A stretch of DNA of 64,000 nt from Thermus albus (lineage in GTDB: Bacteria; Deinococcota; Deinococci; Deinococcales; Thermaceae): contig NZ_JAKTNR010000004.1 in assembly GCF_022760855.1 (NCBI RefSeq), positions 186,001-250,000 on the forward strand, written 5' to 3'. The translations under genes and the position numbers were made by a program. The notes beneath the pieces were generated by a model. It ran no database searches and was not told the origin of the DNA. It saw nothing but the letters and a program-made list of their open reading frames with translations. Of this stretch, positions 8,439-18,318 are shown one piece after another. The first letter of the stretch is position 1; the number at the start of each line of letters is the position of its first letter.

Positions 8439-9349
8439 GGGTGGCCTTTTTTGGGACGCCCGCCTGGGCGGTGCCGGTGCTGGACGCCTTAAACCGCCAC
8501 CACCGGGTGGTGCTGGTGGTCACCCAGCCGGATAAGCCCAAAGGCCGGGGGCTTAAGCCCACACAAAGCCCGGTGGCGGAGTATGCCGCGGCCCATGGCC
8601 TCCCCCTTCTCAAGCCCCATCGCCTCAAGGGGAATCTGGAGTTCTTGCAGGCCTTCCGCCAAGCGGCGCCGGAGGTGGCGGTGACGGCGGCCTATGGGAA
8701 GATCCTGCCCAAGGAGGTCCTCGAGGTGCCCCCCTATGGCTTTTTGAACCTGCACCCTTCCCTTCTGCCCAAATACCGAGGCCCGGCCCCGGTGCCCTGG
8801 GCCTTGATCCAGGGAGAGAAGGAAACCGGGGTGGCCATTATGAAGACCGAAGAGGGCCTGGACACCGGCCCCCTCTACGCCCTTTGGCGCACGGAGATAG
8901 GCCCCGATGAGGATGCGGTGGCCCTTTCCGAGCGGCTTAGGGATAAGGGGATTGAGCTTCTCCTTTGGGTTTTGGAAAACCTCCCCCACCTCACCCCCAC
9001 CCCCCAGGAGGGGGAGCCCTCCTATGCCCCTTTGCTCACCAAGGAGGAAGGGCGGATTCGCTTTTCCCAAGGTGCCAAGGCCATCTATGACCGCCATCGA
9101 GGGGTGCAGCCTTGGCCCGGGAGCTATTTCTTCCACCAAGGCAGGCGGGTTAAGGTTCTCCGTATGCGCCCCGAAGCCGGTCAAGGGGAACCGGGGGTGG
9201 TTAAGGGGGTGGACCGGGGAGGGGTTTTGGTGGGCACGGGGGAGGGGTTGATCCGGCTTTTGGAGGTCCAGCCGGAGGGGAAGCGCCCCATGCCCGCTGC
9301 GGACTGGGCCCGGGGGTATGGGGTGGTTCCGGGTACCCGGTTGGAATGA
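8435..9349 (+). CDS. fmt: Methionyl-tRNA formyltransferase
   Basis: Fmt formylates initiator Met-tRNA using 10-formyl-tetrahydrofolate. The 304 residues start with MRVAFFGTPAWAVPVLDAL, the family N-terminus. They contain the formyl-transferase core NLHPSLLPKYRGPAPVPWALIQGEKETGVAIM.. (given in pieces: NLHPSLLPKYRGPAP, then TGVAIMKTEEGLDTG) with the Asn, His and Asp catalytic set. A C-terminal OB-like domain follows from about 205. The ATG overlaps the def stop. No terminator is obvious in the 96 bases to the convergent membrane-protein gene. Confidence 0.96.
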   Translation: MRVAFFGTPAWAVPVLDALNRHHRVVLVVTQPDKPKGRGLKPTQSPVAEYAAAHGLPLLKPHRLKGNLEFLQAFRQAAPEVAVTAAYGKILPKEVLEVPPYGFLNLHPSLLPKYRGPAPVPWALIQGEKETGVAIMKTEEGLDTGPLYALWRTEIGPDEDAVALSERLRDKGIELLLWVLENLPHLTPTPQEGEPSYAPLLTKEEGRIRFSQGAKAIYDRHRGVQPWPGSYFFHQGRRVKVLRMRPEAGQGEPGVVKGVDRGGVLVGTGEGLIRLLEVQPEGKRPMPAADWARGYGVVPGTRLE

Positions 9350-9445
9350 GGGGCCTTCAGCATCGCCCTTGCCGCGCCCAAGAAAGGGTTCCCAGGGCCC
9401 TCAACCCCAAGGTGGCCAAGGGCTTACGGGGAAGCTGGGTTGGGG

Positions 9446-11158
9446 TTAGAACTCCTCATCCCACTCCACGATGGTTTCGCTGGTGAGCGCGGTGGGCTGT
9501 TGGGGTTCCATCGCGGCGGTGGCCTCCTTGCCCCGCTCCTTAAGGAGGCCAAACTGGGAAGCAATTCCCCTTAGGCCCGCTCCGGCAAAGGCTACAACGA
9601 GGAAGGCGGATATTCCCCAGGCCAGGTAGGGGACCAACCCCTGGGCAATGGACAGGTTAGCTAGAAGACCCAAGGCCGGTAACCCCCCGTACTCGGCTAA
9701 GATGGATCCCATGTAGGAAAGCCCCTCCCCCACGATAGGGAGGACCAGGAAAAGGAAGGAAAGCCCTAGAAGTGTCCAGTACACGTTCCTTCCGCTAAAG
9801 GTGATCCAACCCAAATAGAGCGGGAAGAAAGCCAGGACCGATGCCAGGAGGAAGAGAATGGCCCGGGGAATCCCCAGGAGGAAGAGCTGGAGCTGTACCT
9901 GCAAAGCATGCCACGGGCCCAAGGAGCTTCCCAGGAGACGCTCCTCAATCTCTTGGATCTCACCCAGGAGGATGGCAAAGTCCACGGTACGTAAACCTAC
10001 GGCATTTTGCATGGCCAGGAAGAGGCGGTCGGTGCGTTCGGCTAACTCGGGAGCGTAGGCTCCCACCACGGGATAGATCTTCAAGCGGAAACGACTGTGG
10101 GCGTAGTTCAGCTGCGCTCTGGCTTGGTTGTACTGTCCAGCTTCCGTATAGAGCTGGGCTTGTGCTAGGCTACTTCGCACCTCATCTAAGAGGTCCAGCC
10201 AGTTGATCAGGCTGGGGATGGCAAGGCGTTGCAAAGTCTCGCCTACGCGGACAGCGGCTTGAGGGTCCAGGCGTAGAAGACTGGTTTCCTCCCGGAGTTC
10301 CTGGGGAAGGTTCGCTGCTAGAGGGACTGGGCCCGGTGAAGGGGGAGGAGGGGAAGGTGGGGAACTGGCCGGAGGTGTAGTTGATGGTTTCCCCACGGGG
10401 GAGCTAAGGGGGGACTGGGCCGAAGGAGGAGAAGCTGGGGGGGGAGTTGGAGAAACGGGATTTAGAGTTTGGAGCTGCTTCCGCCAGACTCCAACTTTCT
10501 GCAGCAGATCCTCGGTCAGTGGGCGGAAGCCTTGCCCTTCGGAAACCTTGCTTAGGACCTGGATGAAGCCCTGGGCTCTGAGAGTGCTTTGAGGGCTATC
10601 CTGAACCACCAAAAAGCGGGCGTAGGCCTGGGCCAAAGCCAAGTAGGCCTGAGGGCGGGAGGTGGCGGAAAGGGCCTGATTGAGGCTTTCCGTTATGAGC
10701 TGCAGGTAAGCGGTTTCCAGGCGGAGGCGGGCCTCCTTGGGTGAAAGGTTTTCCACTCCTTGGGCCTGGGTCTGGGGTAAGCCAGTGGCCTGGATGAGCC
10801 GGCTCAGGTACTGGGGCTTTTCGGCGGCCGGAGCCTGGAAGAACCCGTCATAAAGGGCCTTGCCCAGGAGGTGGCGCACCAGGAGGAGGCGGGCCTCGAG
10901 GTCCACGGCGCTTTTCTTAAGCACCGCTTGTCGGGCATCCTGTAGATGCAAGAGGACGGCATCCCGCAAGACAGGGGGGAGGCCTCCTTCCTCCTGGCGC
11001 AGGAGGCTTTGTGCCCGGTCCAGGGCGGAAAGGGCCTGGGTGGGGTTATCCAGGCGCACCTGCCCGAGGGTTTCCTCCAGGCGGTCATAGACCTGGGGCA
11101 GGGGGGCGGCCAAGGCCACAAGGCCGAGGAACAGGGCTAGGGCCAACCATTTTTTCAT
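9446..11158 (-). CDS. Membrane protein with helical ectodomain and Pro/Ser-rich linker
   Basis: The 570 residues comprise several regions. A signal peptide or anchor covers 1-18 (WLALALFLGLVALAAP). A helical domain follows to about 230. A Pro/Ser/Thr linker covers about 232-280 (PTPPPASPPSAQ and similar). A second helical, TPR-like region covers about 285-400. About four membrane segments lie at 415-540, and the short tail ends in IVEWDEEF. I recognise no family. It overlaps the upstream Roadblock-like gene by four bases (ATGA), so the pair is co-translated and may form a membrane-plus-switch module. The function is unknown. Confidence 0.75.
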   Translation of the reverse strand: MKKWLALALFLGLVALAAPLPQVYDRLEETLGQVRLDNPTQALSALDRAQSLLRQEEGGLPPVLRDAVLLHLQDARQAVLKKSAVDLEARLLLVRHLLGKALYDGFFQAPAAEKPQYLSRLIQATGLPQTQAQGVENLSPKEARLRLETAYLQLITESLNQALSATSRPQAYLALAQAYARFLVVQDSPQSTLRAQGFIQVLSKVSEGQGFRPLTEDLLQKVGVWRKQLQTLNPVSPTPPPASPPSAQSPLSSPVGKPSTTPPASSPPSPPPPSPGPVPLAANLPQELREETSLLRLDPQAAVRVGETLQRLAIPSLINWLDLLDEVRSSLAQAQLYTEAGQYNQARAQLNYAHSRFRLKIYPVVGAYAPELAERTDRLFLAMQNAVGLRTVDFAILLGEIQEIEERLLGSSLGPWHALQVQLQLFLLGIPRAILFLLASVLAFFPLYLGWITFSGRNVYWTLLGLSFLFLVLPIVGEGLSYMGSILAEYGGLPALGLLANLSIAQGLVPYLAWGISAFLVVAFAGAGLRGIASQFGLLKERGKEATAAMEPQQPTALTSETIVEWDEEF

Positions 11159-11751
11159 CCGCTGACCTCCGCTAGGGATATGAGCCGCCGCAAGGCGTGG
11201 AGCAAGCGGCCGATGTTGGCTTCTTTCCTGGCCAGAAGACCGATGTATCCCTGGGCTAGGGGTCTAAGGGCCACGATTTCCCCCTCCAGGATAGCGTAGA
11301 AGACCCCATAGCCCTGGCGCCGGAGGAGGGGGTAGGCCAGGTCCAAGGGCACGGGTTCCCCGGAAAAGAGCTCCTCCTTACCGCTTTTTCCGGCCACCAT
11401 CACCCCCACCACTCCCTCCAGGCGGGCCAGCCTTCGGGCCAGATCCTGGCGAGCCTGGGGATCCTCGAGGTCCACCACCTCCTCTAAAGCCTCCTCTTCC
11501 TCTTCCCCTTCTTCCTCTACGGCGTGGGGCGGAGCCAGGTCTCCCAGCTCACGCACCAGGGCCTTGAGCTCCGGGGGCAACTCCCGGAAGGGGAGGAGGC
11601 GCAGGAGCTCAGGCCCCAGGGTGGCTTCTATCCATTGGGCCCAGGCTACCGGGGAGGCGGGCCTTCCTTGGGCCAAGACCCGTTGCAAGAGGTTCTCTGC
11701 AGCCCTGAGGGAGATATACTGGCTCAGGATTTGCAAAAGGCGTTCCTCCAT
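11155..11751 (-). CDS. Roadblock/LC7-like protein with acidic linker
   Basis: This 198-residue protein has a helical N-terminal half, an acidic stretch at about 108-118 (VEEEGEEEEEALEE) and a C-terminal ~90 residues. That last part has the order expected of a Roadblock/LC7 fold: LARLEGVVGVMVAGKSG, then a strand pair, then EANIGRLLHALRRL. Roadblock proteins regulate small GTPases such as MglA. The GTPase is not in this window. The frame continues upstream across the tRNA genes to 11916. I place the start at the ATG at 11751, preceded by an AGGTACC ribosome site. The assignment of the fold is inference. Confidence 0.65.
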   Translation of the reverse strand: MEERLLQILSQYISLRAAENLLQRVLAQGRPASPVAWAQWIEATLGPELLRLLPFRELPPELKALVRELGDLAPPHAVEEEGEEEEEALEEVVDLEDPQARQDLARRLARLEGVVGVMVAGKSGKEELFSGEPVPLDLAYPLLRRQGYGVFYAILEGEIVALRPLAQGYIGLLARKEANIGRLLHALRRLISLAEVSG

Positions 11752-11767
11752 AAGGGTACCTTGGGGC

Positions 11768-11796
11768 TTGCCAATCTGCCCTTCAGAGTGTACCAT
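11768..11796 (+). promoter_or_regulatory. Promoter of the tRNA-Gln/Glu/Glu operon
   Basis: TTGCCA (11768-11773) and TACCAT (11791-11796) are separated by 17 bases. Transcription would start near 11803. A hairpin GCCCGA-GGGA-TCGGGC (11804-11819) would form the 5' leader just before tRNA-Gln. Confidence 0.6.
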
Positions 11797-11828
11797 AACC
11801 TCTGCCCGAGGGATCGGGCAAGCGCCGC

Positions 11829-11902
11829 TGGGGTGTCGTCTAACGGCAGGACAGCGGACTCTGGATCCGCCGGTCGTGGTTCGAGTCCACGCACCCCAGC
11901 CA
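11829..11902 (+). tRNA. tRNA-Gln (CUG anticodon)
   Basis: The 74-nt gene has acceptor arms TGGGGTG and CACCCCA with a weak U1-A72 pair typical of tRNA-Gln. The anticodon stem GCGGA/TCCGC encloses CTCTGGA, so the anticodon is CTG. The T-arm contains GGTTCGAGTCC. Discriminator G and an encoded CCA follow. It is first of three tRNAs in a row. Confidence 0.96.
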
Positions 11903-11908
11903 AAACTT

Positions 11909-11983
11909 GGCCCCATCGACTAGTGGTTAGGTCACCGCCCTTTCAAGGCGGCGGCGGGGGTTCGAGTCCCCCTGGGGTCACCA
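11909..11983 (+). tRNA. tRNA-Glu (UUC anticodon)
   Basis: The 75-nt gene has acceptor GGCCCCA pairing with TGGGGTC. The anticodon stem CCGCC/GGCGG encloses CTTTCAA (anticodon TTC), the T-arm is GGTTCGAGTCC, the discriminator is A and CCA is encoded. It lies six bases after tRNA-Gln. Confidence 0.96.
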
Positions 11984-11986
11984 GAT

Positions 11987-12102
11987 GCAGTCCGAGCCGC
12001 GCATGGCCCCATCGTCTAGAGGCCTAGGACACGGCCCTCTCAAGGCCGAGACGGGGGTTCGAATCCCCCTGGGGTCACCAGATGCGGCTCGGATTGCTTT
12101 TT
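11987..12102 (+). terminator. Long-range stem bracketing tRNA-Glu(CUC), ending in a T-run
   Basis: GCAGTCCGAGCCGC (11987-12000) and GCGGCTCGGATTGC (12084-12097) are complementary over 14 bases with one G-U pair. TTTTT follows at 12098-12102. The arms enclose the last tRNA. It could act as a terminator with a tRNA in its loop, or as a processing stem. Confidence 0.45.
12005..12080 (+). tRNA. tRNA-Glu (CUC anticodon)
   Basis: The 76-nt gene has the same acceptor stem as the preceding tRNA-Glu. Its anticodon stem CGGCC/GGCCG encloses CTCTCAA (anticodon CTC). CCA is encoded. The gene is bracketed by a 14-base inverted repeat (see 11987-12102). Confidence 0.96.
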
Positions 12103-12159
12103 CCCCGGGCCGGATTTCCCTTGACTTGCGCCCCGGGGTTGGGGGAAACTGGGTGGGCT

Positions 12160-12186
12160 ATACCCCCACTGGGTATGTGGGGGTGT
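12160..12186. promoter_or_regulatory. Hairpin/inverted repeat upstream of trxB
   Basis: ATACCCCCAC (12160-12169) and GTGGGGGTGT (12177-12186) can pair over 10 positions (one G-T) around a 7-base loop. The element ends 14 bases before the AAGGAGG ribosome site of trxB. It has no T-run, so an operator or 5'-UTR hairpin is more likely than a terminator. Confidence 0.4.
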
Positions 12187-12211
12187 ACCCTAGGTGAAGA
12201 AGGAGGAATCC

Positions 12212-13189
12212 ATGGAGTTCACCCTCACTGGGCTTGCGGGAAGCGGTGAAAAGGAGGAGCGGTACGACGTGGTCATCATTGGGGGGGGGCCTGCGGGCCT
12301 TACCGCGGGGATTTACGCCGGGCGGGCCCAGCTCAAGACCGTCATCCTGGAAAAAGGCCTCCCTGGAGGGCAGATTGCCCAGACTGACGAGGTGGAGAAC
12401 TACCCGGGTTTTCCCGAGGGCATCTCCGGGCCGGAGTTGGCCAGCCGCATGGTGCAGCAGGCGGAGAAGTTTGGGGCCCGGATCGTCATGGATGAGGTCC
12501 TGGGCCTCGAGGCCCAGGACGGGGGCTTTCTGGTGCGGGGCTTTGAGCGCGCCTACTTCGGGCGCGTGGTCATCATCGCCACCGGCGCCAATCCCAGGAA
12601 GCTCGGGGTGCCCGGAGAGGAGAAGTTCTATGGCCGGGGGGTTTCCACCTGCGCCACCTGCGACGGCTTCTTCTACCGCGAAAAGGAGGTGGTGGTGGTG
12701 GGCGGCGGGGATGCCGCGGTGGAGGAGGGGCTTTTCCTCACCAAGTTCGCCCGCAAGGTGACCCTGGTCCACCGCCGGGACGAGCTAAGGGCCAACAAGG
12801 TGGCCCAGGCCCGGGCCTTCCAGAACCCCAAGATGCACTTCCTCTTCTCCCACATCGTCACCGAGGTGCTGGGGGAGGAGCAGGTCACGGGGGTTAGGCT
12901 CAAGAACCTGAAGACCGGGGAAGAGTACGTCTACCCCACGGACGGGGTCTTTGTCTTCATCGGCCACGAGCCCAACACCTCCTTCCTCAAGGGGGTGGTG
13001 GAGCTAAGGCCCGACGGCTACGTGGCGGTGCGGGACGAGGTCTTCACCTCGGTGCCGGGCATCTTCGCCGCCGGGGACGTGGCCGACCCCATCTACCGCC
13101 AGCTCACCACCAGTGTGGGGGCGGGCACCCGGGCGGCTATGATGGCGGAGCGTTACCTGGCGGAGGCCCACGAGAAGGTGAAACCCTAG
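12212..13189 (+). CDS. trxB: Thioredoxin-disulfide reductase
   Basis: TrxB uses NAD(P)H and FAD to reduce thioredoxin. The 325 residues contain the FAD-binding GGGPAGL at 24-30, the redox pair CATC at Cys147-Cys150, the second nucleotide-binding motif [13 protein letters not shown] and the C-terminal FAD motif [13 protein letters not shown] at 12194 is in frame, but AAGGAGG at 12200-12206 sits six bases before the ATG at 12212, which decides the start. A DUF4127 gene begins nine bases after the stop. Confidence 0.94.
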   Translation: MEFTLTGLAGSGEKEERYDVVIIGGGPAGLTAGIYAGRAQLKTVILEKGLPGGQIAQTDEVENYPGFPEGISGPELASRMVQQAEKFGARIVMDEVLGLEAQDGGFLVRGFERAYFGRVVIIATGANPRKLGVPGEEKFYGRGVSTCATCDGFFYREKEVVVVGGGDAAVEEGLFLTKFARKVTLVHRRDELRANKVAQARAFQNPKMHFLFSHIVTEVLGEEQVTGVRLKNLKTGEEYVYPTDGVFVFIGHEPNTSFLKGVVELRPDGYVAVRDEVFTSVPGIFAAGDVADPIYRQLTTSVGAGTRAAMMAERYLAEAHEKVKP

Positions 13190-13197
13190 GGCTTAGG

Positions 13198-14427
13198 GTG
13201 CGGGGCCTTGGCCTGGTGGGGCTTTTCCTTTGGGGCTTGGGCCTAGCCCAAGCGCCCACCTTGTATCTTCCCCTGGACGACCGTCCCCCCAACTGGGCCC
13301 CTTGCACCTGGGGCTTGGTGGTCTGTCCTCCCAAGGGGGCCTACCGGGGGTCCATGGGGGCCAACTTGGAAGCCCTGCGGGCTTGGCTTCTCGCTACCCC
13401 GGGAAAAGGGCTGGTGGCCAGCTTGGATGTCCTAGCCTATGGAGGCCTCCTGCAAAGCCGCCATCTGGTCTTGTCTGCTGAGGACGCCCTAGCCCGGCTT
13501 GGCCCTTTGCTCTCCTGGAAAGTTCGCTACGGAGGAGACCTTTTCCTCTTTGGGGTAGTGCCCCGCTGGGACGCTAGAGAGAGGGAAAGAAACCTGGCGG
13601 TTTTGCGGGCCTTGGCCTCCTGGCCCAGGCTTCCCGGGGTCTACCTGGAGGCCGTTTGGGACGATGCCCTAAGGAACTCCCCAGCCCCAAGGGAGGCACA
13701 AACCCTCCCTTACCCTAGCCGCCCGGGAGCGGACGAGGCGGGACAAGTCCTCCTCTTAAGGGCCTTAAGGCCCGGCCTAAGGGTGGCCGTGGCCTACGAG
13801 GATGGGGCCTTGGCGGGGCGCATCACCCCCTACGAGGGCATCCCCTTGCGGGATACGGTGGCGGGGGTGTTGCAAAGCGCCCTTGCCCAAAGGGTTTCCC
13901 TCACGGATGGCCCGGACCTGGTCCTGTACATCTATGGAGGGCAAAACCCCAGGAAGGCCATCCAGGACCTTCTTCGCCTCATGCCCCGCTTCCCCGTGGC
14001 CCTGGCGGACCTCTCCCGGGTGAACCGGGGGGATCCTGGCCTTATGGCCTACCTACAGGGCCTGGGGCTTTATGCCCGCCTGGCCGCCTACGCCTCATGG
14101 GGTACCCCGGCCAACAACCTGGGGAGCGCCTTGGCCCAAGGGGGGCTTTTCCTGGGGGACCAAGAAGGCCGGCTTAGGCGCTTGGCCGAGGCCTACTTCG
14201 CCTACTGGTGGGGTGAGGTGGGCCGTCTTTGGGTGCGGGCCCGTTTCCCTGAGCCCTTGCCCCAGGAGGCCCAAGGGGTGGGGGCCCTTTGGGCTTATCC
14301 GGAGCTGGATGGGTATCGGGTGGAGCTAAGGGGCTTGCGCTTTCCTTGGGCTAGGGCTTTTGAGGCGGAGGCCATCTTAGACCTCGTCCCCGCTTCGGCG
14401 TTTAGGTCCCGCCAGCTGGTAGAGTGA
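13198..14427 (+). CDS. DUF4127-family exported protein
   Basis: The 409 residues start with a signal peptide (LGLVGLFLWGLGLAQA, cleavage near 18). The family hallmarks follow: LPLDDRPPN at about 23-31, a central YGGLLQSRH, and ASWGTPANNLGSALAQGG near residue 300. DUF4127 proteins are widespread in Firmicutes and Thermus, and no activity is established. The conserved Asp/Arg/Asn clusters suggest an enzyme, perhaps on cell-wall sugars, but that is a guess. Its stop overlaps the GTG of the HD-GYP gene (GTGA), indicating translational coupling. Confidence 0.8.
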   Translation: MRGLGLVGLFLWGLGLAQAPTLYLPLDDRPPNWAPCTWGLVVCPPKGAYRGSMGANLEALRAWLLATPGKGLVASLDVLAYGGLLQSRHLVLSAEDALARLGPLLSWKVRYGGDLFLFGVVPRWDARERERNLAVLRALASWPRLPGVYLEAVWDDALRNSPAPREAQTLPYPSRPGADEAGQVLLLRALRPGLRVAVAYEDGALAGRITPYEGIPLRDTVAGVLQSALAQRVSLTDGPDLVLYIYGGQNPRKAIQDLLRLMPRFPVALADLSRVNRGDPGLMAYLQGLGLYARLAAYASWGTPANNLGSALAQGGLFLGDQEGRLRRLAEAYFAYWWGEVGRLWVRARFPEPLPQEAQGVGALWAYPELDGYRVELRGLRFPWARAFEAEAILDLVPASAFRSRQLVE

Positions 14428-16037
14428 GGGGCGTTATGACCCCCGGTCAGCCGGAAGAGCCCCAGGGCGTGGGTCTTAAGGAGCGGGAGCTATGGCGCCT
14501 CCAGGCCCTAGCCGAGGCCTGGCGCCTCCTGGCCCCCTTGGAGCGGCCGGAGGAGGTGTACCGGGCCGTGGTGGAAACCGCCAAAAGGGCCACGCGGGCC
14601 GTCTCAGTTCTCCTCTTTCTCCACCGTCCCCAGGAGGATGTGCTGGAGCTGGTGGCGGCCCAGGGGTTAAGCCAGGAAAAGGTGGGCCTTAAGCTTTCCC
14701 GCAGCGAGGGCATTTCCTGGGTGGTGTTGGAGAAGGGGGAGCCTTTGTATCTGGCGGATGTGACCCAGGAGCCTAGGGTTATCTTTCTTTCCGGCAAGCC
14801 CCAGCCTGGGGTCTATTTGGGCGTACCCTTGCGGAATGCGGAGGGAAAGACTTTTGGCGTGCTTTCCATGGACACCGCCGGGGGTGTGGGGGAGATCCTC
14901 CCCGAAGAGGAGTTTTGGATCCAGGCCCTGGCGGAGGCGGCGGGTTTGGTGTTAGCTCGCATTGAAGCTCTGGAGCTGGCCAAGGCCGAGGCTGCCCGGG
15001 CCCAGGCCCTTCTTGAGCTATCCCTGGCCCTGGAAGCTGCCCGCGACCCTCTTGTCATGGCCAAAGAGGCCTTGGAAACCCTCCTCCGCCTCACTCCTTA
15101 CCATGCCGGGGCCCTTTACCTTTTTCAGGAAGGGACGGTACGCCCTGCCGTCACAGCAGGCCGTTACCCTCTGGGCTTTACCCAGCTTTACGAGGAATAT
15201 CCCATCCATTTTGGAGAAGGTCTTTTGGGCCACCCCAGGCTCTGGGAAGGGCCGGTGTATGTGGAAGATTACGCCCAGTTCCCTAGAGCTTTAAGGCCCT
15301 ATGTAGAAAACGGTCTTCGCTCTGCCCTCCTGGTACCCTTAAGGCCTGAGGGAAGGCGGTACGGGGTTTTGGCCCTGGGTTCCTTTGAGGAAAGGGTGCC
15401 CTATAACCCGAAGGATGAGAAGGTTTTGCGGCTTGTGGCCAAGAGGCTCGAGGAGGCCTTGGAGCGCCTATCCCACATTAAGGCCTTAAGCCATACCCGG
15501 GAGGCGGCCCTTATGGCCTTGGCTCGGGTCCTGGAATACCGGGACCTGGAGACCAAGGGGCATACGGAGCGGGTGGTGGAGCTCTCTTTGCGCTTGGGTC
15601 GGGCGGTGGGGTTTCCCGACCTGGAGGGCCTCCGCCTGGGGGCTTACTTCCACGACCTGGGGAAGCTGGCTCTGCCCGACGAGATCCTTCGCAAACCCAC
15701 GGTTCTGCATCCCGACGAGTGGCGGGTGGTGAAGACCCATCCCCAGGTGGGCCTGGAAATCCTCAAAAACTTACCCTTTCTTCCCCAGACTGCCTTGAAC
15801 GTGGTCCTCTACCACCACGAGCGCTGGGATGGTTCGGGTTACCCCCGGGGGCTGAAGAGGGAAGAGATCCCTTTGGAGGCACGGATCTTTGCCGTGGCGG
15901 ACGTGTACGATGCCTTGCTTTCCCAGCGCCCTTACAAGCGGGCCTGGATGGTGAAAGAGGCCAAGAAAGAGCTTGGGGCCCAGGCGGGTAAGGGCCTGGA
16001 CCCCAGGTTGGTGGCGGCCTTTCTGGATATTATCTAG
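14424..16037 (+). CDS. GAF-GAF-HD-GYP protein, probable c-di-GMP phosphodiesterase
   Basis: The 537 residues hold a first GAF domain (about 25-170, ending EEEFWIQALAEAAGLV), a second GAF domain (about 190-350) and a C-terminal HD-GYP domain (about 355-535). The catalytic signatures are intact: HDLGK near 410, HHERWDGSGYP near 468-478 and ADVYDAL near 490. HD-GYP enzymes hydrolyse c-di-GMP to pGpG or GMP with a di- or trimetal centre. The tandem GAF domains probably sense a small ligand. The protein is cytoplasmic with no membrane segment. An ATG at 14436 is an alternative start. The preceding DUF4127 gene overlaps it. Confidence 0.9.
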   Translation: MRGVMTPGQPEEPQGVGLKERELWRLQALAEAWRLLAPLERPEEVYRAVVETAKRATRAVSVLLFLHRPQEDVLELVAAQGLSQEKVGLKLSRSEGISWVVLEKGEPLYLADVTQEPRVIFLSGKPQPGVYLGVPLRNAEGKTFGVLSMDTAGGVGEILPEEEFWIQALAEAAGLVLARIEALELAKAEAARAQALLELSLALEAARDPLVMAKEALETLLRLTPYHAGALYLFQEGTVRPAVTAGRYPLGFTQLYEEYPIHFGEGLLGHPRLWEGPVYVEDYAQFPRALRPYVENGLRSALLVPLRPEGRRYGVLALGSFEERVPYNPKDEKVLRLVAKRLEEALERLSHIKALSHTREAALMALARVLEYRDLETKGHTERVVELSLRLGRAVGFPDLEGLRLGAYFHDLGKLALPDEILRKPTVLHPDEWRVVKTHPQVGLEILKNLPFLPQTALNVVLYHHERWDGSGYPRGLKREEIPLEARIFAVADVYDALLSQRPYKRAWMVKEAKKELGAQAGKGLDPRLVAAFLDII

Positions 16038-16039
16038 AT

Positions 16040-17854
<1,815 letters not shown>

Positions 17855-17879
17855 AAAGCTCCCATTCGGGTGGCGCAAG

Positions 17880-18074
17880 GCCTACCCGCTGACTTCCCTT
17901 TTGCGCCCTGCCCCTCGGTTGTCCCCAGTGGGGCTTTCCCTTGGGGCTTTTCTCAGGCGGGCGGGGCGGGCACACCCCGGGCGGCATCCGCGGATTCCTC
18001 GACCTTTCCCGGTTTCCCGGTTATCCCCTTTAGGGGTCCGCCACCTCGTCAGGCCTATCTTGGCCCCCTGCGCT
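17880..18074 (-). promoter_or_regulatory. glmS ribozyme (glucosamine-6-phosphate-responsive self-cleaving riboswitch)
   Basis: Read on the minus strand, the glmS leader contains the ribozyme core in order. AGCGC lies at the cleavage site (cut expected between A18074 and G18073), followed by a short P1 hairpin. The conserved GACGAGGTGGCGG is at 18050-18038. TCGAGGAATCCGCGGATGCC follows, then GCCCGGGG (18002-17975). A hairpin GCCCC-ACT-GGGG with a flanking ACAACCGA comes last. These match the pattern I remember for the glmS ribozyme. Two GNRA/UNNN-type hairpins are inserted at 18003-18036. Glucosamine-6-phosphate would trigger cleavage and lower glmS expression. The 3' limit is approximate. Confidence 0.82.
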
Positions 18075-18160
18075 TCCCGCCTTCCTACATCTGGCTAGGA
18101 TTTTTCCTGCCTTCCCACCTCCCCTCCGGGGGAGTATAGCAAACCTTAAGGCCTAGGTGC

Positions 18161-18190
18161 TTGACAAGGCCCGGGTGAGGCTTTTATGAT
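18161..18190 (+). promoter_or_regulatory. slpA promoter
   Basis: A consensus TTGACA (18161-18166) and TATGAT (18185-18190) are separated by 18 bases, the best promoter in the window. Transcription should begin near 18196-18198, giving a leader of about 122 bases to the slpA ATG, close to the long leader known for Thermus slpA. The rest of the 17855-18318 gap is the glmS leader plus sequence without further features. Confidence 0.85.
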
Positions 18191-18196
18191 AGCGGC

Positions 18197-18237
18197 GGAC
18201 GCAAGGCAGAAAAAGTTTCGCCGTTGGTCTTGCGTCC
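18197..18237 (+). promoter_or_regulatory. 5'-end hairpin of the slpA mRNA leader
   Basis: GGACGCAAG (18197-18205) pairs perfectly with CTTGCGTCC (18229-18237), and the stem begins at the predicted transcription start. A 5'-terminal stem of this kind often protects an abundant mRNA from decay, or could bind a regulator. Confidence 0.6.
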
Positions 18238-18318
18238 CGGAAAGCGCCCTTTGGGGAGGAAACGCGGCAACTCGCCCAAACGGGGCTTCCCGAAACCCTA
18301 AAGGGGGTGTAAGGAAGT

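Noticed and set aside
11752-11916. Extended start of the Roadblock-like gene
   Set aside because: The extension is antisense to tRNA-Gln and the tRNA promoter; the ATG at 11751 has a ribosome site.
17855-18150. RNase P RNA, tmRNA or c-di-AMP riboswitch
   Set aside because: The hallmark motifs of each are absent, while the glmS ribozyme core motifs occur in order next to glmS.
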